Position numbers and translations under genes: made by a program. Under the pieces are notes generated by a model. That model did not search any database. It was not told the origin of the DNA and saw only the letters and a list, made by a program, of their open reading frames with translations. From NCBI GenBank assembly GCA_944332485.1, contig CALVKB010000006.1, forward strand, positions 1 through 43,718: a DNA stretch of 43,718 bases, read 5' to 3'. Below are positions 34,897 through 43,143 of this stretch, piece by piece (position 1 is the first letter of the stretch; each line of letters starts with the position of its first letter). This stretch comes from an uncultured Bacilli bacterium (GTDB lineage: Bacteria > Bacillota_I > Bacilli_A > RFN20 > CAG-288).

Positions 34897-35910
34897 ATGA
34901 TTTATTTATATTGTATTTGTGGTATTATTGGATTTTTGTTAGTTTTGTTACTTTTAGGTTTCATACCAGTTAAATTGATGCAAAATAAAATGTTCAATTT
35001 TCATCAGTATGAAACAACAAATCCCTGCTTTTTAACTTTCGAAAACTACAAAGATAATTTAACGCGTGAAGAATTTAAAATAGATTTAGATAAGGATAAT
35101 TATTTGAAAGGTTTCTTCTATCAAAAAAAGGGTGTAACTTCATTTAAAGGATTCATAATTTTAGCTCATGGTTATGGTGGAACACATCTACAATATTTAT
35201 TAGATATAAATTTTTTATGCAATTTAGGTTACAAAGTTATGGCATTTGATCAACTTGGTGTTGGTGAAAGTAGTGGCAAATCGCAAGTTGATCTTGCTAA
35301 AGGTGCAGAAACTTTGAATTTTGTTATAAATTATGTTGTAAAAAAGAATATAAATGAAAATTTAAAAATCATATTATATGGGCATTCATGGGGTGGTTAC
35401 TCAGTTATATGTGGATCAACAGAGAATGTTGATATGATAATCTCACGTAGTGGATTTGTCAATCCAGTGAAAATTATGGCAACTTCATTGAAGAAGATGG
35501 GCTTTTTCACAACTTTGATGATCCCCAGTGCATACGTATATTATCTTCTGTTTCATCATAGAAGATCTTTTAAAGATGCCTATAAAAATTACAACAAACT
35601 TGCAAAACAGCCGAAAACTCTCATCTTATATGCCAAAGATGATACATCAGTTTATGAAGTTGACTCTTTAAGTAAAAAATTTATAGAAAATCCAAATGAA
35701 AATGTCACAGTATTTCAAACAGATACTGGCGGACATAACACCATTCTTTCCAAAGAAGGTTTACAAAAACATAAACAATTGCTTGAGGAATATGAAAAAG
35801 TCAAAGATGATGAAGTTAAAAAAGAGGAGTTTATCAAAAATTTAAATTTGACCAAAGATTACACTCTAAACGATGAGCATTCAAATAAAATCGCTGAATT
35901 TTTACAATAA
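34897..35910 (+). CDS. Membrane-anchored alpha/beta hydrolase
   Basis: One N-terminal membrane helix (about residues 3-25) precedes an alpha/beta hydrolase domain. The oxyanion segment LAHGYGG is at about 89-95, DQLGVGESSG is at 118-127, the nucleophile elbow GHSWGG has Ser164, and the likely charge-relay acid is Asp248 or Asp249 (YAKDD) with His280 (GGH). The order fits serine hydrolases such as lysophospholipases or acyl esterases. The active domain may face the cytoplasm or the outside, depending on how the basic residues near KLMQNK orient the anchor. It diverges from clpB over a CIRCE site. Substrate is unknown. The start follows AAGGAG. Confidence 0.88.
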   Translation: MIYLYCICGIIGFLLVLLLLGFIPVKLMQNKMFNFHQYETTNPCFLTFENYKDNLTREEFKIDLDKDNYLKGFFYQKKGVTSFKGFIILAHGYGGTHLQYLLDINFLCNLGYKVMAFDQLGVGESSGKSQVDLAKGAETLNFVINYVVKKNINENLKIILYGHSWGGYSVICGSTENVDMIISRSGFVNPVKIMATSLKKMGFFTTLMIPSAYVYYLLFHHRRSFKDAYKNYNKLAKQPKTLILYAKDDTSVYEVDSLSKKFIENPNENVTVFQTDTGGHNTILSKEGLQKHKQLLEEYEKVKDDEVKKEEFIKNLNLTKDYTLNDEHSNKIAEFLQ

Positions 35911-35934
35911 AAAATTTGCCAAACGGCAAATTTT
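35911..35934. terminator. Bidirectional terminator between the hydrolase gene and ppa
   Basis: AAAATTTGCC pairs perfectly with GGCAAATTTT over an AAAC loop, filling the gap between the two convergent genes and beginning directly after the hydrolase stop. Confidence 0.88.
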
Positions 35935-35941
35935 ATACTTC

Positions 35942-36478
35942 TTACTTTTTATTTAATTTGAACGATTTATATCGATCCATATTCTTTTGGATGATCTCCA
36001 TCGCTTTAAGTTTTCCTTCTATCGATGAGACAAATGTCTCTTTTCCTTCCAAACTTTTATAAACTTGGAAAAAGTGTCTGATTTCATCAAAAACGTGCAA
36101 TGGTAAATCACTGACATTCTCATATTGAGCGTAGAATGGATCATTAACTGCAACAGCGATTATCTTTTCATCGAACGAACCACTATCGAGCATACTGACA
36201 ACACCAACTGGTTTGCAATCAACCAATGTCATAGGAATAATAGGTTCGGAACAAAGTATCAAAACATCCAACGGATCATTGTCATCAGCGTATGTCAAAG
36301 GAATATAACCGTAATTATGAGGATAATGGGTTGAAGTATATAAAATTCTATCCAAGCGTAAAAAACCGGTTGTCTTATCAACCTCGTATTTATTTTTGCT
36401 GCCTTTCGGGATTTCTACAATCGCGACAAAACGATCACTGGCAACTCTATCTCTTTCAATAATATCATCTATATTCAT
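35942..36478 (-). CDS. ppa: Inorganic pyrophosphatase (family I)
   Basis: This soluble enzyme splits pyrophosphate to drive biosynthesis. The family I signatures are visible: EIPKGSKNKYEVDKTTG, RILYTSTHYPHNYGYIPLT and the metal-binding DDNDPLDVLIL with its three acidic residues. The later MLDSGSFDEKIIAV and HVFDEIRHFFQVYKSLEGK also fit. Length is 178 residues. I start at ATG 36478. A GTG 15 bases earlier is in frame, but its own sequence is the ribosome site for the ATG (GTGAGGAAA). Many other Bacillota use the manganese-dependent family II enzyme instead. Confidence 0.95.
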   Translation of the reverse strand: MNIDDIIERDRVASDRFVAIVEIPKGSKNKYEVDKTTGFLRLDRILYTSTHYPHNYGYIPLTYADDNDPLDVLILCSEPIIPMTLVDCKPVGVVSMLDSGSFDEKIIAVAVNDPFYAQYENVSDLPLHVFDEIRHFFQVYKSLEGKETFVSSIEGKLKAMEIIQKNMDRYKSFKLNKK

Positions 36479-36501
36479 AACTTTTTTCCTCACGACATTG
36501 A

Positions 36502-36510
36502 ATTATATCA
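36502..36510 (-). promoter_or_regulatory. Extended -10 promoter of ppa
   Basis: On the minus strand TGATATAAT is a full extended -10 box. The predicted start near 36495 gives a leader of about 17 bases that holds the GAGGAA site. Confidence 0.55.
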
Positions 36511-36542
36511 TAATAAAAGCGTTTTCATTAAAAATTCAAAAG

Positions 36543-36564
36543 AAAAATCCCGCATTGCGGGATT
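36543..36564 (-). terminator. Intrinsic terminator after pflA
   Basis: AATCCCGC pairs perfectly with GCGGGATT over a three-base loop. On the minus strand a short T-run follows. It is eight bases after the pflA stop codon. Confidence 0.85.
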
Positions 36565-36571
36565 CTCTTTT

Positions 36572-37318
36572 TTAAATAAATTTCAATTTACCAGCAAAAT
36601 GCTCGTTGAGCTTATTGTTGAATGCTTTTATTATTTCAGCATCCATAGATTTGACATCTTTCAATTTCCATTCCATATTGAACTGCTCATATTTTTCAAT
36701 GCACATATCATGAAATGGAAGCAATTCTATCTTTTTGATATTTTTGAAATTAGATAAAACCAAATTTCCCAAATTGATCAAATATTCCAAATTATCGTTG
36801 ATAGTTGGTACAACAACTTCCCTTATGACACAATTTTCTGCTAGTTTTGGATTATTATCAACTTTTTTCAAAAATGAGATAACCTTTTTCAAACTTCCGT
36901 TAGTGTATTTAGCATACTCTTCTTCAGTTATAAATTTAATGTCACAGCATATTGAATTCAAATTTTTTACAAGCTCATCAACATATTCATTATCGACATT
37001 TCCACTTGTCTCCAAACAGATGTCGATATCATCGTTCATGAATTTTTTAAACTCCAAAATCTGTTTTGCCCACAACAATGGTTCACCACCAGAAAACGTC
37101 AAACCACCACCGTTATTCAAATAAGTACGCATCGATTCGTACATTCTTTTTAGTTTGGCAAATGACATCTCGTGATATTCACTTGGTATAAATGTCTCAG
37201 GGTTGTGGCAGTATATGCATCTTAAAGGACATTTTGCCAAGAATATGACACATCTTATTCCTGGTCCATCGGTTGTGGAAAACGAATCAACAGAAGTGAA
37301 AAGGAACGATTTCTTCAT
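36572..37318 (-). CDS. pflA: Pyruvate formate-lyase activating enzyme
   Basis: PflA is a radical-SAM enzyme that installs the glycyl radical on PflB under anaerobic conditions. The iron-sulfur cluster cysteines are in AKCPLRCIYCHNPE (Cx3Cx2C, about residues 29-36). The SAM-binding GGEP is in FSGGEPLL. TSVDSFSTTDGPGIRCVIFL is a family hallmark. The length of 248 residues is standard for this class without extra ferredoxin domains. It starts three bases after the pflB stop with AGGA upstream, so both proteins are made together, pflB first. It ends at a strong terminator. Confidence 0.95.
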   Translation of the reverse strand: MKKSFLFTSVDSFSTTDGPGIRCVIFLAKCPLRCIYCHNPETFIPSEYHEMSFAKLKRMYESMRTYLNNGGGLTFSGGEPLLWAKQILEFKKFMNDDIDICLETSGNVDNEYVDELVKNLNSICCDIKFITEEEYAKYTNGSLKKVISFLKKVDNNPKLAENCVIREVVVPTINDNLEYLINLGNLVLSNFKNIKKIELLPFHDMCIEKYEQFNMEWKLKDVKSMDAEIIKAFNNKLNEHFAGKLKFI

Positions 37319-37321
37319 TTA

Positions 37322-39622
37322 TTAACGTCCTAATCTTTGATGGAAAGTTCTTTCGATAACTTCGATTTGATGATCACGATCCAACTTGACAAAATTAACA
37401 GCATATCCAGAAACACGGATGGTCAAATTTGGATAATTTTCTGGGTGATCCATAGCATCTAAAAGTGTATCTTTATTTAAAACGTTGACATTCAAATGAT
37501 GAGCGCCTCTTAAGAAATATCCATCCATCATGCTGACAAGATTCTTAACTTGCTCGTTCAAATCTTTACCTAAAGCTGGAGGAGTGATGGAGAAGGTGTT
37601 AGAAATACCATCCATACAATATTCGTAAGGAAGTTTACTGACAGAATTTAATGAACTGATAGCACCGGAGACATCTCTATTGTGCATTGGGTTTGCACCT
37701 GGTGCATAGTATTCACCTTTCTTACGTCCATCAGGTGTAGCATTTGTCTTCATACCGTACATGACGTTTGATGTGATGGTCAAAGCGGACAATGTATGTT
37801 TAGCGTTTCTATAGCATTTGGTCTTCTTCAGATCGTTCATGAATGTCTTGATGATATTGACTGCGATATTGTCAACTCTATCATCATCATTACCGAATTT
37901 AGGAAAATTTTCATTTTCACGTTCAAAATCAACGATCAAACCATTCTCATCTCTGATTGTATGAACTTTACCATATTTGATAGCCGACAAAGAATCTGCG
38001 ATGACAGATAAACCTGCGACACCAAAAGCCATCAATCTTGACACATCAGTATCATGCAATGACATTTCACATTCTTCATAAGCGTATTTGTCATGATTGT
38101 AGTGAATGACATTCATAGTATTGACATAAAGTTTGGCCATGAATTTCAAATATATCTTCAAACGAGCCATAACTTCTTTGTAATCGAGAACATCACCCTC
38201 GATGACACCCATCTGAGGCCCTAATTTCATATTAGTAGCATTGTCAATACCACCATTGAGAGCTAACAACAATGTTTTGGGAAGATTGCATCTTGCACCG
38301 AAGAATTGCATATCTTTACCGATTCTCATAGCTGAGACACAGCAAGCGATTGAATAGTCATCTCCGAACAATGGTCTCATTCTATCATCAGATTCATATT
38401 GAATAGAATCTGTCTCAATTGAAACTTTGGCACAATAACGGCGGAAAGCTTCTGGTAATTTTGGTGAATATAAAACTGTCAAATTTGGTTCTGGACCAGT
38501 TTTCAAATTGTAAAGTGTTCTCAAATATCTGAAAGATGTTTTTGTAACCATAGGATTACCATCCAAGTCCATTCCACCTAATGTTTCAGTAACCCATGTT
38601 GGATCACCTGCAAACAAATTGTTATATTCAGGAGTACGAAGATGTCTAACACATCTAAATTTAATAACAAGATCATCTATCAACTCTTGAGCTTCTTCCT
38701 CAGTAAGGATGCCTTTTCGTATATCTCTTTGAATGTAAATATCGAAAAATGCATCTGTTCTTCCAAAACTCATAGCTGCACCATTTTGAGTTTTAATAGC
38801 GGATAAATATGCAAAATATGTCCATTGAATAGCTTCTTTAGCTGTTTTAGCGGGATAAGAGATATCATAACCGTATTTATTAGCGATATTCTTCATCAAA
38901 TTCAAACCTTTGATTTGACGGGAAATTTCACCCATAAGTTGGATATTATCAGCTGTCATATCAAACTCGGAATAGTAAGCTTTATCCTTCTCTTTTTCTT
39001 CAATCAAATAATCGATACCATAAAGAGCAACTCTACGATAGTCACCGATCAAACGACCTCTACCATAAGCATCTGGTAAACCTGTCAACAAACCGGCATG
39101 TCTTGCAGTTCTCATCTCTTTGGTGTAGCACATGAAAACGCCATCATTATGTGTTGTTCTATATTTAAATAATTCAGAGACAAATTCTGGAAATTGATAA
39201 CCATATGCTGCACATGCTTCTTTTGCCATTCTAATACCACCGAATGGGTTGATCATTCTTTTAAGTGGTTCATCAGTTTGGAATCCAACAATAAGATCAT
39301 CCTCTTTAATAAGATATCCTGGACCGAACTCATCGTACAAGGAACTGATATGATTCAAATCAATATCGTAACAACCATTTCTCTCACGTTCAATTTGCAT
39401 ACGACGTTCCATCTCAGCAACTTCACGTTTTGTTCTTGGTGTTGCATCTGTTAAGAACAAATCATCACCGTAATATGGTTCGATATTATCATGAATGAAG
39501 TCTCTAACATCGATTTTATTTCTCCATTCTGTACCTTTAAAACCTTCCCATGCTTCTTGGAAAGCTTTTTCCTTTTTTTCTTTAAGTAATTGTATCTCTT
39601 CAGGTGTTAATTTAATTGCCAT
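37322..39622 (-). CDS. pflB: Formate C-acetyltransferase (pyruvate formate-lyase)
   Basis: PflB turns pyruvate and coenzyme A into acetyl-CoA and formate, the main anaerobic route from glycolysis in many fermenters. The catalytic pair Cys427-Cys428 is in SIACCVSAM. The radical-bearing Gly739 is in RVSGYAVNF near the C-terminus. The overall 766 residues match the true PFL subgroup rather than glycerol dehydratase or other glycyl-radical enzymes. It is followed directly by its activator pflA. The ATG at 39622 follows AAGGAG, with a TATAAT box further up. Its presence supports an oxygen-sensitive, fermenting host. Confidence 0.96.
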   Translation of the reverse strand: MAIKLTPEEIQLLKEKKEKAFQEAWEGFKGTEWRNKIDVRDFIHDNIEPYYGDDLFLTDATPRTKREVAEMERRMQIERERNGCYDIDLNHISSLYDEFGPGYLIKEDDLIVGFQTDEPLKRMINPFGGIRMAKEACAAYGYQFPEFVSELFKYRTTHNDGVFMCYTKEMRTARHAGLLTGLPDAYGRGRLIGDYRRVALYGIDYLIEEKEKDKAYYSEFDMTADNIQLMGEISRQIKGLNLMKNIANKYGYDISYPAKTAKEAIQWTYFAYLSAIKTQNGAAMSFGRTDAFFDIYIQRDIRKGILTEEEAQELIDDLVIKFRCVRHLRTPEYNNLFAGDPTWVTETLGGMDLDGNPMVTKTSFRYLRTLYNLKTGPEPNLTVLYSPKLPEAFRRYCAKVSIETDSIQYESDDRMRPLFGDDYSIACCVSAMRIGKDMQFFGARCNLPKTLLLALNGGIDNATNMKLGPQMGVIEGDVLDYKEVMARLKIYLKFMAKLYVNTMNVIHYNHDKYAYEECEMSLHDTDVSRLMAFGVAGLSVIADSLSAIKYGKVHTIRDENGLIVDFERENENFPKFGNDDDRVDNIAVNIIKTFMNDLKKTKCYRNAKHTLSALTITSNVMYGMKTNATPDGRKKGEYYAPGANPMHNRDVSGAISSLNSVSKLPYEYCMDGISNTFSITPPALGKDLNEQVKNLVSMMDGYFLRGAHHLNVNVLNKDTLLDAMDHPENYPNLTIRVSGYAVNFVKLDRDHQIEVIERTFHQRLGR

Positions 39623-39646
39623 AAATAATCTCCTTTACAATTAAAA

Positions 39647-39652
39647 ATTATA
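39647..39652 (-). promoter_or_regulatory. -10 box of pflB
   Basis: TATAAT on the minus strand lies 24 bases before the pflB start. The -35 region is T-rich without a clear TTGACA match. The rest of the 39653-39710 gap shows no other signal. Confidence 0.42.
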
Positions 39653-39710
39653 ATAGTTTGAATTTTCAGAAAAAACTTATTTGCATTACATTTTTCAATG
39701 ATAGTGTTTA

Positions 39711-39744
39711 CAAAAAATATGGATGCGTATTTTGCATCCATATT
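39711..39744 (-). terminator. Intrinsic terminator after tyrS
   Basis: AATATGGATGC pairs perfectly with GCATCCATATT (11 bp, seven-base loop). On the minus strand six Ts follow the stem. It begins eight bases after the tyrS stop codon. Confidence 0.9.
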
Positions 39745-39752
39745 GGTAAATT

Positions 39753-41009
39753 TTATCTAAAAATGAGCAAAGAATATTTCTTTTTTCCTCTCTTTAAAAA
39801 GACATATTTCTTATTTAAAGCATCCTTTGTTGTCAAAACGTAATCCAAACTATCAGTTTTGTTTCCATTTATTGAAATTGAATGGTTTTGAATAAATTCT
39901 CTCGCTTCACGTTTGGAACTTGCAAGTTTTGTCAAAATCAAAGCATCAACTAATGTTATCTCATTTTGCTGAATCTCATATGTTTCGGTGAAAGAATTGA
40001 CCAAATATTCGATCTCTTTATTTGATAACTTATCATATGAATCAGAAAAAAGACATTTGGTGATATTGACAGCACAATCAGCGTCCTGTTTGGAATGAAT
40101 TAAACTTACCATATCGTAAGCTAAAGTCATTTGACCTAAACGAAGTTCTGGATGCTCATTATGTTTTTTGACAAATTCATCGATCTCTTTAAGATCCTTC
40201 TCAGAGAATATGTACATGTATTTTTTCACTTCATCATCGGAAACATTCATAAAATATTGATATAAAGTGTATGGTGATGTCATCTGAGCATCTAAGAACA
40301 ATGCACCATTTTCTGATTTACCGAATTTCTTTCCATTTTTATCAGTGATCAATTTAATTGAAAAGCATTCACATTTGCAATCTTTGTTGACTCTTTTCAC
40401 ATAATCGAGAGCAGAAGTTAAATTTCCCCATTGATCTCCACCACCGATTTGAATTTGACAATTGTAATCCTTGTATAATTTATCAAAATCGCCAGATTGC
40501 AATAAAGCGTAAGAAAATTCCGCGTAACTTATACCTACATCCAATCTTGATTTAACGACATCTTTAGCCAACATTTGATTAACTTGAAAATATTTACCGT
40601 AATTTCTCAAATATTGAATGACATTTGTCTTACTCCACCAATCATAATTGTTCAAAATCAAACCGTTGCCATTTTTTGTATCGATGAATTTTGACAATTG
40701 TTTATTCAAGCAATTAGCATTCTCGATGATCTTTTCCTCTGTCTGAAATGAACGCTCAGAATGTTTACCAGATGGATCACCGATCATACCGGTTGCACCA
40801 CCTAAAATGGCAATAACTTTATGTCCGTATTTTTGCATTCTTCTTAATAAACTTATCATAACGAAATTACCCAATTGCATCGAACGGTTACTTGGGTCAA
40901 AACCACAATAAACAACCTTGGGTGTTTTTAACATTTCAACAACTTCTTGCTTGTTTGAAAAATTATCTAATAAGCCTCTTGCATCCAAATCTTCAATAAT
41001 ATTTTGCAT
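39753..41009 (-). CDS. tyrS: Tyrosyl-tRNA synthetase
   Basis: TyrS charges tRNA-Tyr. The class I core begins YCGFDPSNRSMQLGNF, with tyrosine-pocket residues Tyr34 and Asp38. Later come QIQIGGGDQWGN and KKFGKSENGALF, the KMSKS counterpart. A C-terminal S4-like RNA-binding domain (residues 350-418) ends with KKKYSLLIFR. The HIGH motif is unusual: with numbering that coincides with the Geobacillus enzyme, position 40 is Ser (usually Thr), 45 is Gln (usually His) and 48 is Asn. Thr40 and His45 help stabilise the activation transition state. The gene is otherwise complete at 418 residues. No T-box is visible upstream. Confidence 0.93.
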   Translation of the reverse strand: MQNIIEDLDARGLLDNFSNKQEVVEMLKTPKVVYCGFDPSNRSMQLGNFVMISLLRRMQKYGHKVIAILGGATGMIGDPSGKHSERSFQTEEKIIENANCLNKQLSKFIDTKNGNGLILNNYDWWSKTNVIQYLRNYGKYFQVNQMLAKDVVKSRLDVGISYAEFSYALLQSGDFDKLYKDYNCQIQIGGGDQWGNLTSALDYVKRVNKDCKCECFSIKLITDKNGKKFGKSENGALFLDAQMTSPYTLYQYFMNVSDDEVKKYMYIFSEKDLKEIDEFVKKHNEHPELRLGQMTLAYDMVSLIHSKQDADCAVNITKCLFSDSYDKLSNKEIEYLVNSFTETYEIQQNEITLVDALILTKLASSKREAREFIQNHSISINGNKTDSLDYVLTTKDALNKKYVFLKRGKKKYSLLIFR

Positions 41010-41024
41010 ATAATTAACCTCTTA

Positions 41025-41044
41025 AATTAACGTTAATTATTATA
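41025..41044 (-). promoter_or_regulatory. tyrS -10 box next to a palindrome
   Basis: TATAAT on the minus strand (41039-41044) lies 30 bases before the tyrS start. A perfect 14-bp palindrome, AATTAAC mirrored, covers 41025-41038, just where transcription should begin. It may be an operator or chance in AT-rich DNA. Confidence 0.35.
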
Positions 41045-41049
41045 TGCTA

Positions 41050-41134
41050 TTTTAAATATTGTTACATTTAAACCCACAAAATCCCAACTATTCCCTCACC
41101 ATGTGAATCACCACTAAATTCACATATTTTTATA
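41050..41134 (+). ncRNA. Tentative small RNA ending in a hairpin terminator
   Basis: On the plus strand ATGTGAAT (41101-41108) pairs with ATTCACAT (41118-41125) and ATTTTTAT follows, which has the form of a terminator. No plus-strand gene precedes it. TTAACC (41014-41019) and TATTAT (41038-41043) could form a promoter with an 18-base spacer, giving an RNA of about 80 bases. Each part is weak alone, so this is a guess. Confidence 0.2.
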
Positions 41135-41150
41135 GTAGACCGCCCTTTTT

Positions 41151-41492
41151 TCAATCTTTCATGTAACAATAAAATTTCATCGTTATCGTTTTAGTTTGTG
41201 AGAAAAATGAAAATGTAGTATCGGTGAAGAGGTAATAAATTTTGTATTTATTCTCATTTGGATTTATCTCAACGATAACTCCATCGTCATCAATTTGATG
41301 TTCTTCCTTGTAATGAACATCAACAGGCAACACTGTATAGGGTTCTTTTTCTGCTATTAATGCTTTATTAACATCTTTTGACAATTCAATTAAAGTTGCT
41401 TTACTTTGATTGAACTTATAAATGTCATATCCAAAGAAAGAACCTAACAAGAAAACGATAAAACAGCTTGTGATCCAGAAAATCTTTTTCAT
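41151..41492 (-). CDS. Single-span membrane protein, last gene of the Tad-like cluster
   Basis: I start this 113-residue protein at ATG 41492, whose ATGA overlaps the stop of the gene before it. The frame is open earlier, but only inside that gene. Residues 1-24 are a membrane helix (MKKIFWITSCFIVFLLGSFFGY). The remaining 90 residues look like an outside beta-rich domain: VLPVDVHYKEEH, DDDGVIVEINPNENKYKIYYLF, TFSFFSQTKTITMKFYCYMKD. This layout is seen in pseudopilins and other Tad/type II secretion accessory proteins, but the prepilin cleavage motif is not evident. Function is unknown. Confidence 0.65.
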   Translation of the reverse strand: MKKIFWITSCFIVFLLGSFFGYDIYKFNQSKATLIELSKDVNKALIAEKEPYTVLPVDVHYKEEHQIDDDGVIVEINPNENKYKIYYLFTDTTFSFFSQTKTITMKFYCYMKD

Positions 41493-42106
41493 AAAATAAC
41501 ATCCGCAAATAAACAAGATAAACAAACTATAAACAGTATGATAAATACAGCTATAACGATATCGAACCACAAATTGTAATTAGGTTCACTCTGTTCGTTT
41601 TCAAATTTCAAATAATTTTCTGTCACATATAAAATTAAATCTTTATTAATTTCTTTATCATCATTTAAGCCATCATATAACATACTGACTAAGAGAAAAT
41701 AATACGGATTTTCTTTGTTGAAAATAGTTAAAGATGAACTTTCAAACTTATCTACTAAATCCAATTCTCCTTTGTAATCTGACAGTTCTTCTGAACAGCT
41801 TAATATACATTGTTTGGTAGTTAGATATCTCGAATTTAATTTTATATTCAAACTTTGTAAAAAATTGTTCGATAATTTGTTTTTCAGTTTCTTTCTTTTA
41901 TCGATTCCATTTTTAAAAATCAAAAAATACATCGTTCCTAAAATAAAACTGAGCATCATACAAGACAAACTTACCAATTTGTTATATTCGAATTTTATAA
42001 AGGTTGTTAATATTGCCCCGATTATCAGTAATGTGATGATAATTGTGAAAACAATTTCCATCACTCCAAATTTAAAAATATTCTTAGACTTTGATTGTTT
42101 TTTCAT
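41489..42106 (-). CDS. Tad/GspF-like membrane protein (short), second of a pair
   Basis: The 205-residue protein has two N-terminal membrane helices (about residues 15-35 and 43-65). A charged cytoplasmic region of roughly 110 residues (KNGIDKRKKLKNKLSNNFLQS onward) and one C-terminal helix (about 183-205) follow. That order is like one half of a TadB/TadC or GspF platform protein, but there is no sequence signature I can name. ATG 42106 follows AGGAG at eight bases. It overlaps the previous gene by 23 bases and the next by four. I infer that it pairs with the neighbouring 226-residue protein. Assignment to the T2SSF family is a hypothesis. Confidence 0.6.
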   Translation of the reverse strand: MKKQSKSKNIFKFGVMEIVFTIIITLLIIGAILTTFIKFEYNKLVSLSCMMLSFILGTMYFLIFKNGIDKRKKLKNKLSNNFLQSLNIKLNSRYLTTKQCILSCSEELSDYKGELDLVDKFESSSLTIFNKENPYYFLLVSMLYDGLNDDKEINKDLILYVTENYLKFENEQSEPNYNLWFDIVIAVFIILFIVCLSCLFADVIL

Positions 42107-42764
42107 CACTTATTCTCCTGTAATAAACATATTTATTTAAATAAGGCACATTGAGTAATATCAAATAACTTAACATCAATATTGAAACAAAATAACCATT
42201 ATTCAAAATAGCACTTCCGAATAACCCAACTATTATGGTCAATAATAAACTTACAAACATCATCCCGTAATTCAATTGTAAGAATAATTTAGATTCTTTT
42301 TTTATTAAAGCGTATATCTCCATTTTGACACTAGTCGTTTTCATAATGATGTCTTTAATGACGTAGCTATCTATTTTCTTTTGAAATGATTCAAGAAAAA
42401 ACTTGTAATACGGACCGAAATTCAGAAAATTAAGTTTTGTTGGATTAACTCTCAATTCCTCGATCGACAAGTTATGAACATACTGTTTTATTAAAGGGAA
42501 GGCTTTGTTAAAAGCAATCTCGTAATTATTCCTTGTTAATAAAGTGTAAAAATATATCTGCAAGAAATCATTTATATTTTTGTTTTTTTCTACTTTTTGT
42601 TTGAACTTTCGATTAACTAAAAAGTTTGAAACTACAAATAAACAACCACAAATTCCAAATACTATCGTGTAAACGTAATAATATGGCACTAAAATTATCA
42701 AAGAAATAATAAAACAAATTAAACAGACAATATTCTGTATAAAACACGTTATTTCTTTTTTCAT
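42084..42764 (-). CDS. TadB/TadC-like membrane protein (short)
   Basis: The 226-residue protein has two close N-terminal helices (about residues 8-46). A cytoplasmic stretch of about 120 residues follows (NDFLQIYFYTLLTRNNYEIAFNKAF, where T2SSF proteins carry 'la..l.aG.sl..Al'). It ends with two C-terminal helices (about 167-215). The 2TM-cytoplasmic-2TM form is that of TadB and TadC inner-membrane platform proteins, at about three-quarters of their usual length. I start at ATG 42764 after AAGGAG. The longer frame above has no such site. Overlaps on both sides place it within one operon. Homology is inferred from topology and one short match, so a profile search is needed. Confidence 0.6.
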   Translation of the reverse strand: MKKEITCFIQNIVCLICFIISLIILVPYYYVYTIVFGICGCLFVVSNFLVNRKFKQKVEKNKNINDFLQIYFYTLLTRNNYEIAFNKAFPLIKQYVHNLSIEELRVNPTKLNFLNFGPYYKFFLESFQKKIDSYVIKDIIMKTTSVKMEIYALIKKESKLFLQLNYGMMFVSLLLTIIVGLFGSAILNNGYFVSILMLSYLILLNVPYLNKYVYYRRISDEKTIKV

Positions 42765-42765
42765 A

Positions 42766-43143
42766 TTAAATCTCCTTAAGACTTCCAGCATCAAAGTTCA
42801 CAACTTCAGTTTTAAAAATAAAATTATCTAAATCGGTAAAATTGATTTTTATATCGACACTTGAACATATAGAAAAATTTTTTTCTTCACATTTATATTC
42901 CAGTGCTACACCTGTTTTTTCTAAATTCAATTTATTATCTTCAAATTTTTGTAAATCTATCTTACACCCATTTTCAGAATAAATAAGTGAGTCATAAGCA
43001 TCAATTTTCAATTCATTGAATATATAATTGAATTTGTCATTATATATTCTATTTGCAAAAATTGAATGGGCAAATACAAGTGAAAGACAAAAAACAATCC
43101 CTAAGACAAAACTAATTATTATTTTTAGATTTTTCGTCATCAT
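42766..43143 (-). CDS. Single-span exported or anchored protein of the Tad-like cluster
   Basis: I do not recognise this 125-residue protein. A membrane helix at residues 6-30 (LKIIISFVLGIVFCLSLVFAHSIFA) is followed by a domain that is probably outside the cell and beta-rich (LEKTGVALEYKCEEKNFSICSSVDIKINFTDLDNFIFKTEVVNF). Three cysteines (near residues 60, 84 and 93) could form a disulfide bond. Helix plus small beta domain recalls minor pilins or TadE/F-type proteins. A basic prepilin leader with the usual Gly-Phe/Glu site is missing. It overlaps the regulator gene by 32 bases, starts at an ATGATG without a clear ribosome site, and ends just before the TadB/C-like gene. Confidence 0.62.
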   Translation of the reverse strand: MMTKNLKIIISFVLGIVFCLSLVFAHSIFANRIYNDKFNYIFNELKIDAYDSLIYSENGCKIDLQKFEDNKLNLEKTGVALEYKCEEKNFSICSSVDIKINFTDLDNFIFKTEVVNFDAGSLKEI

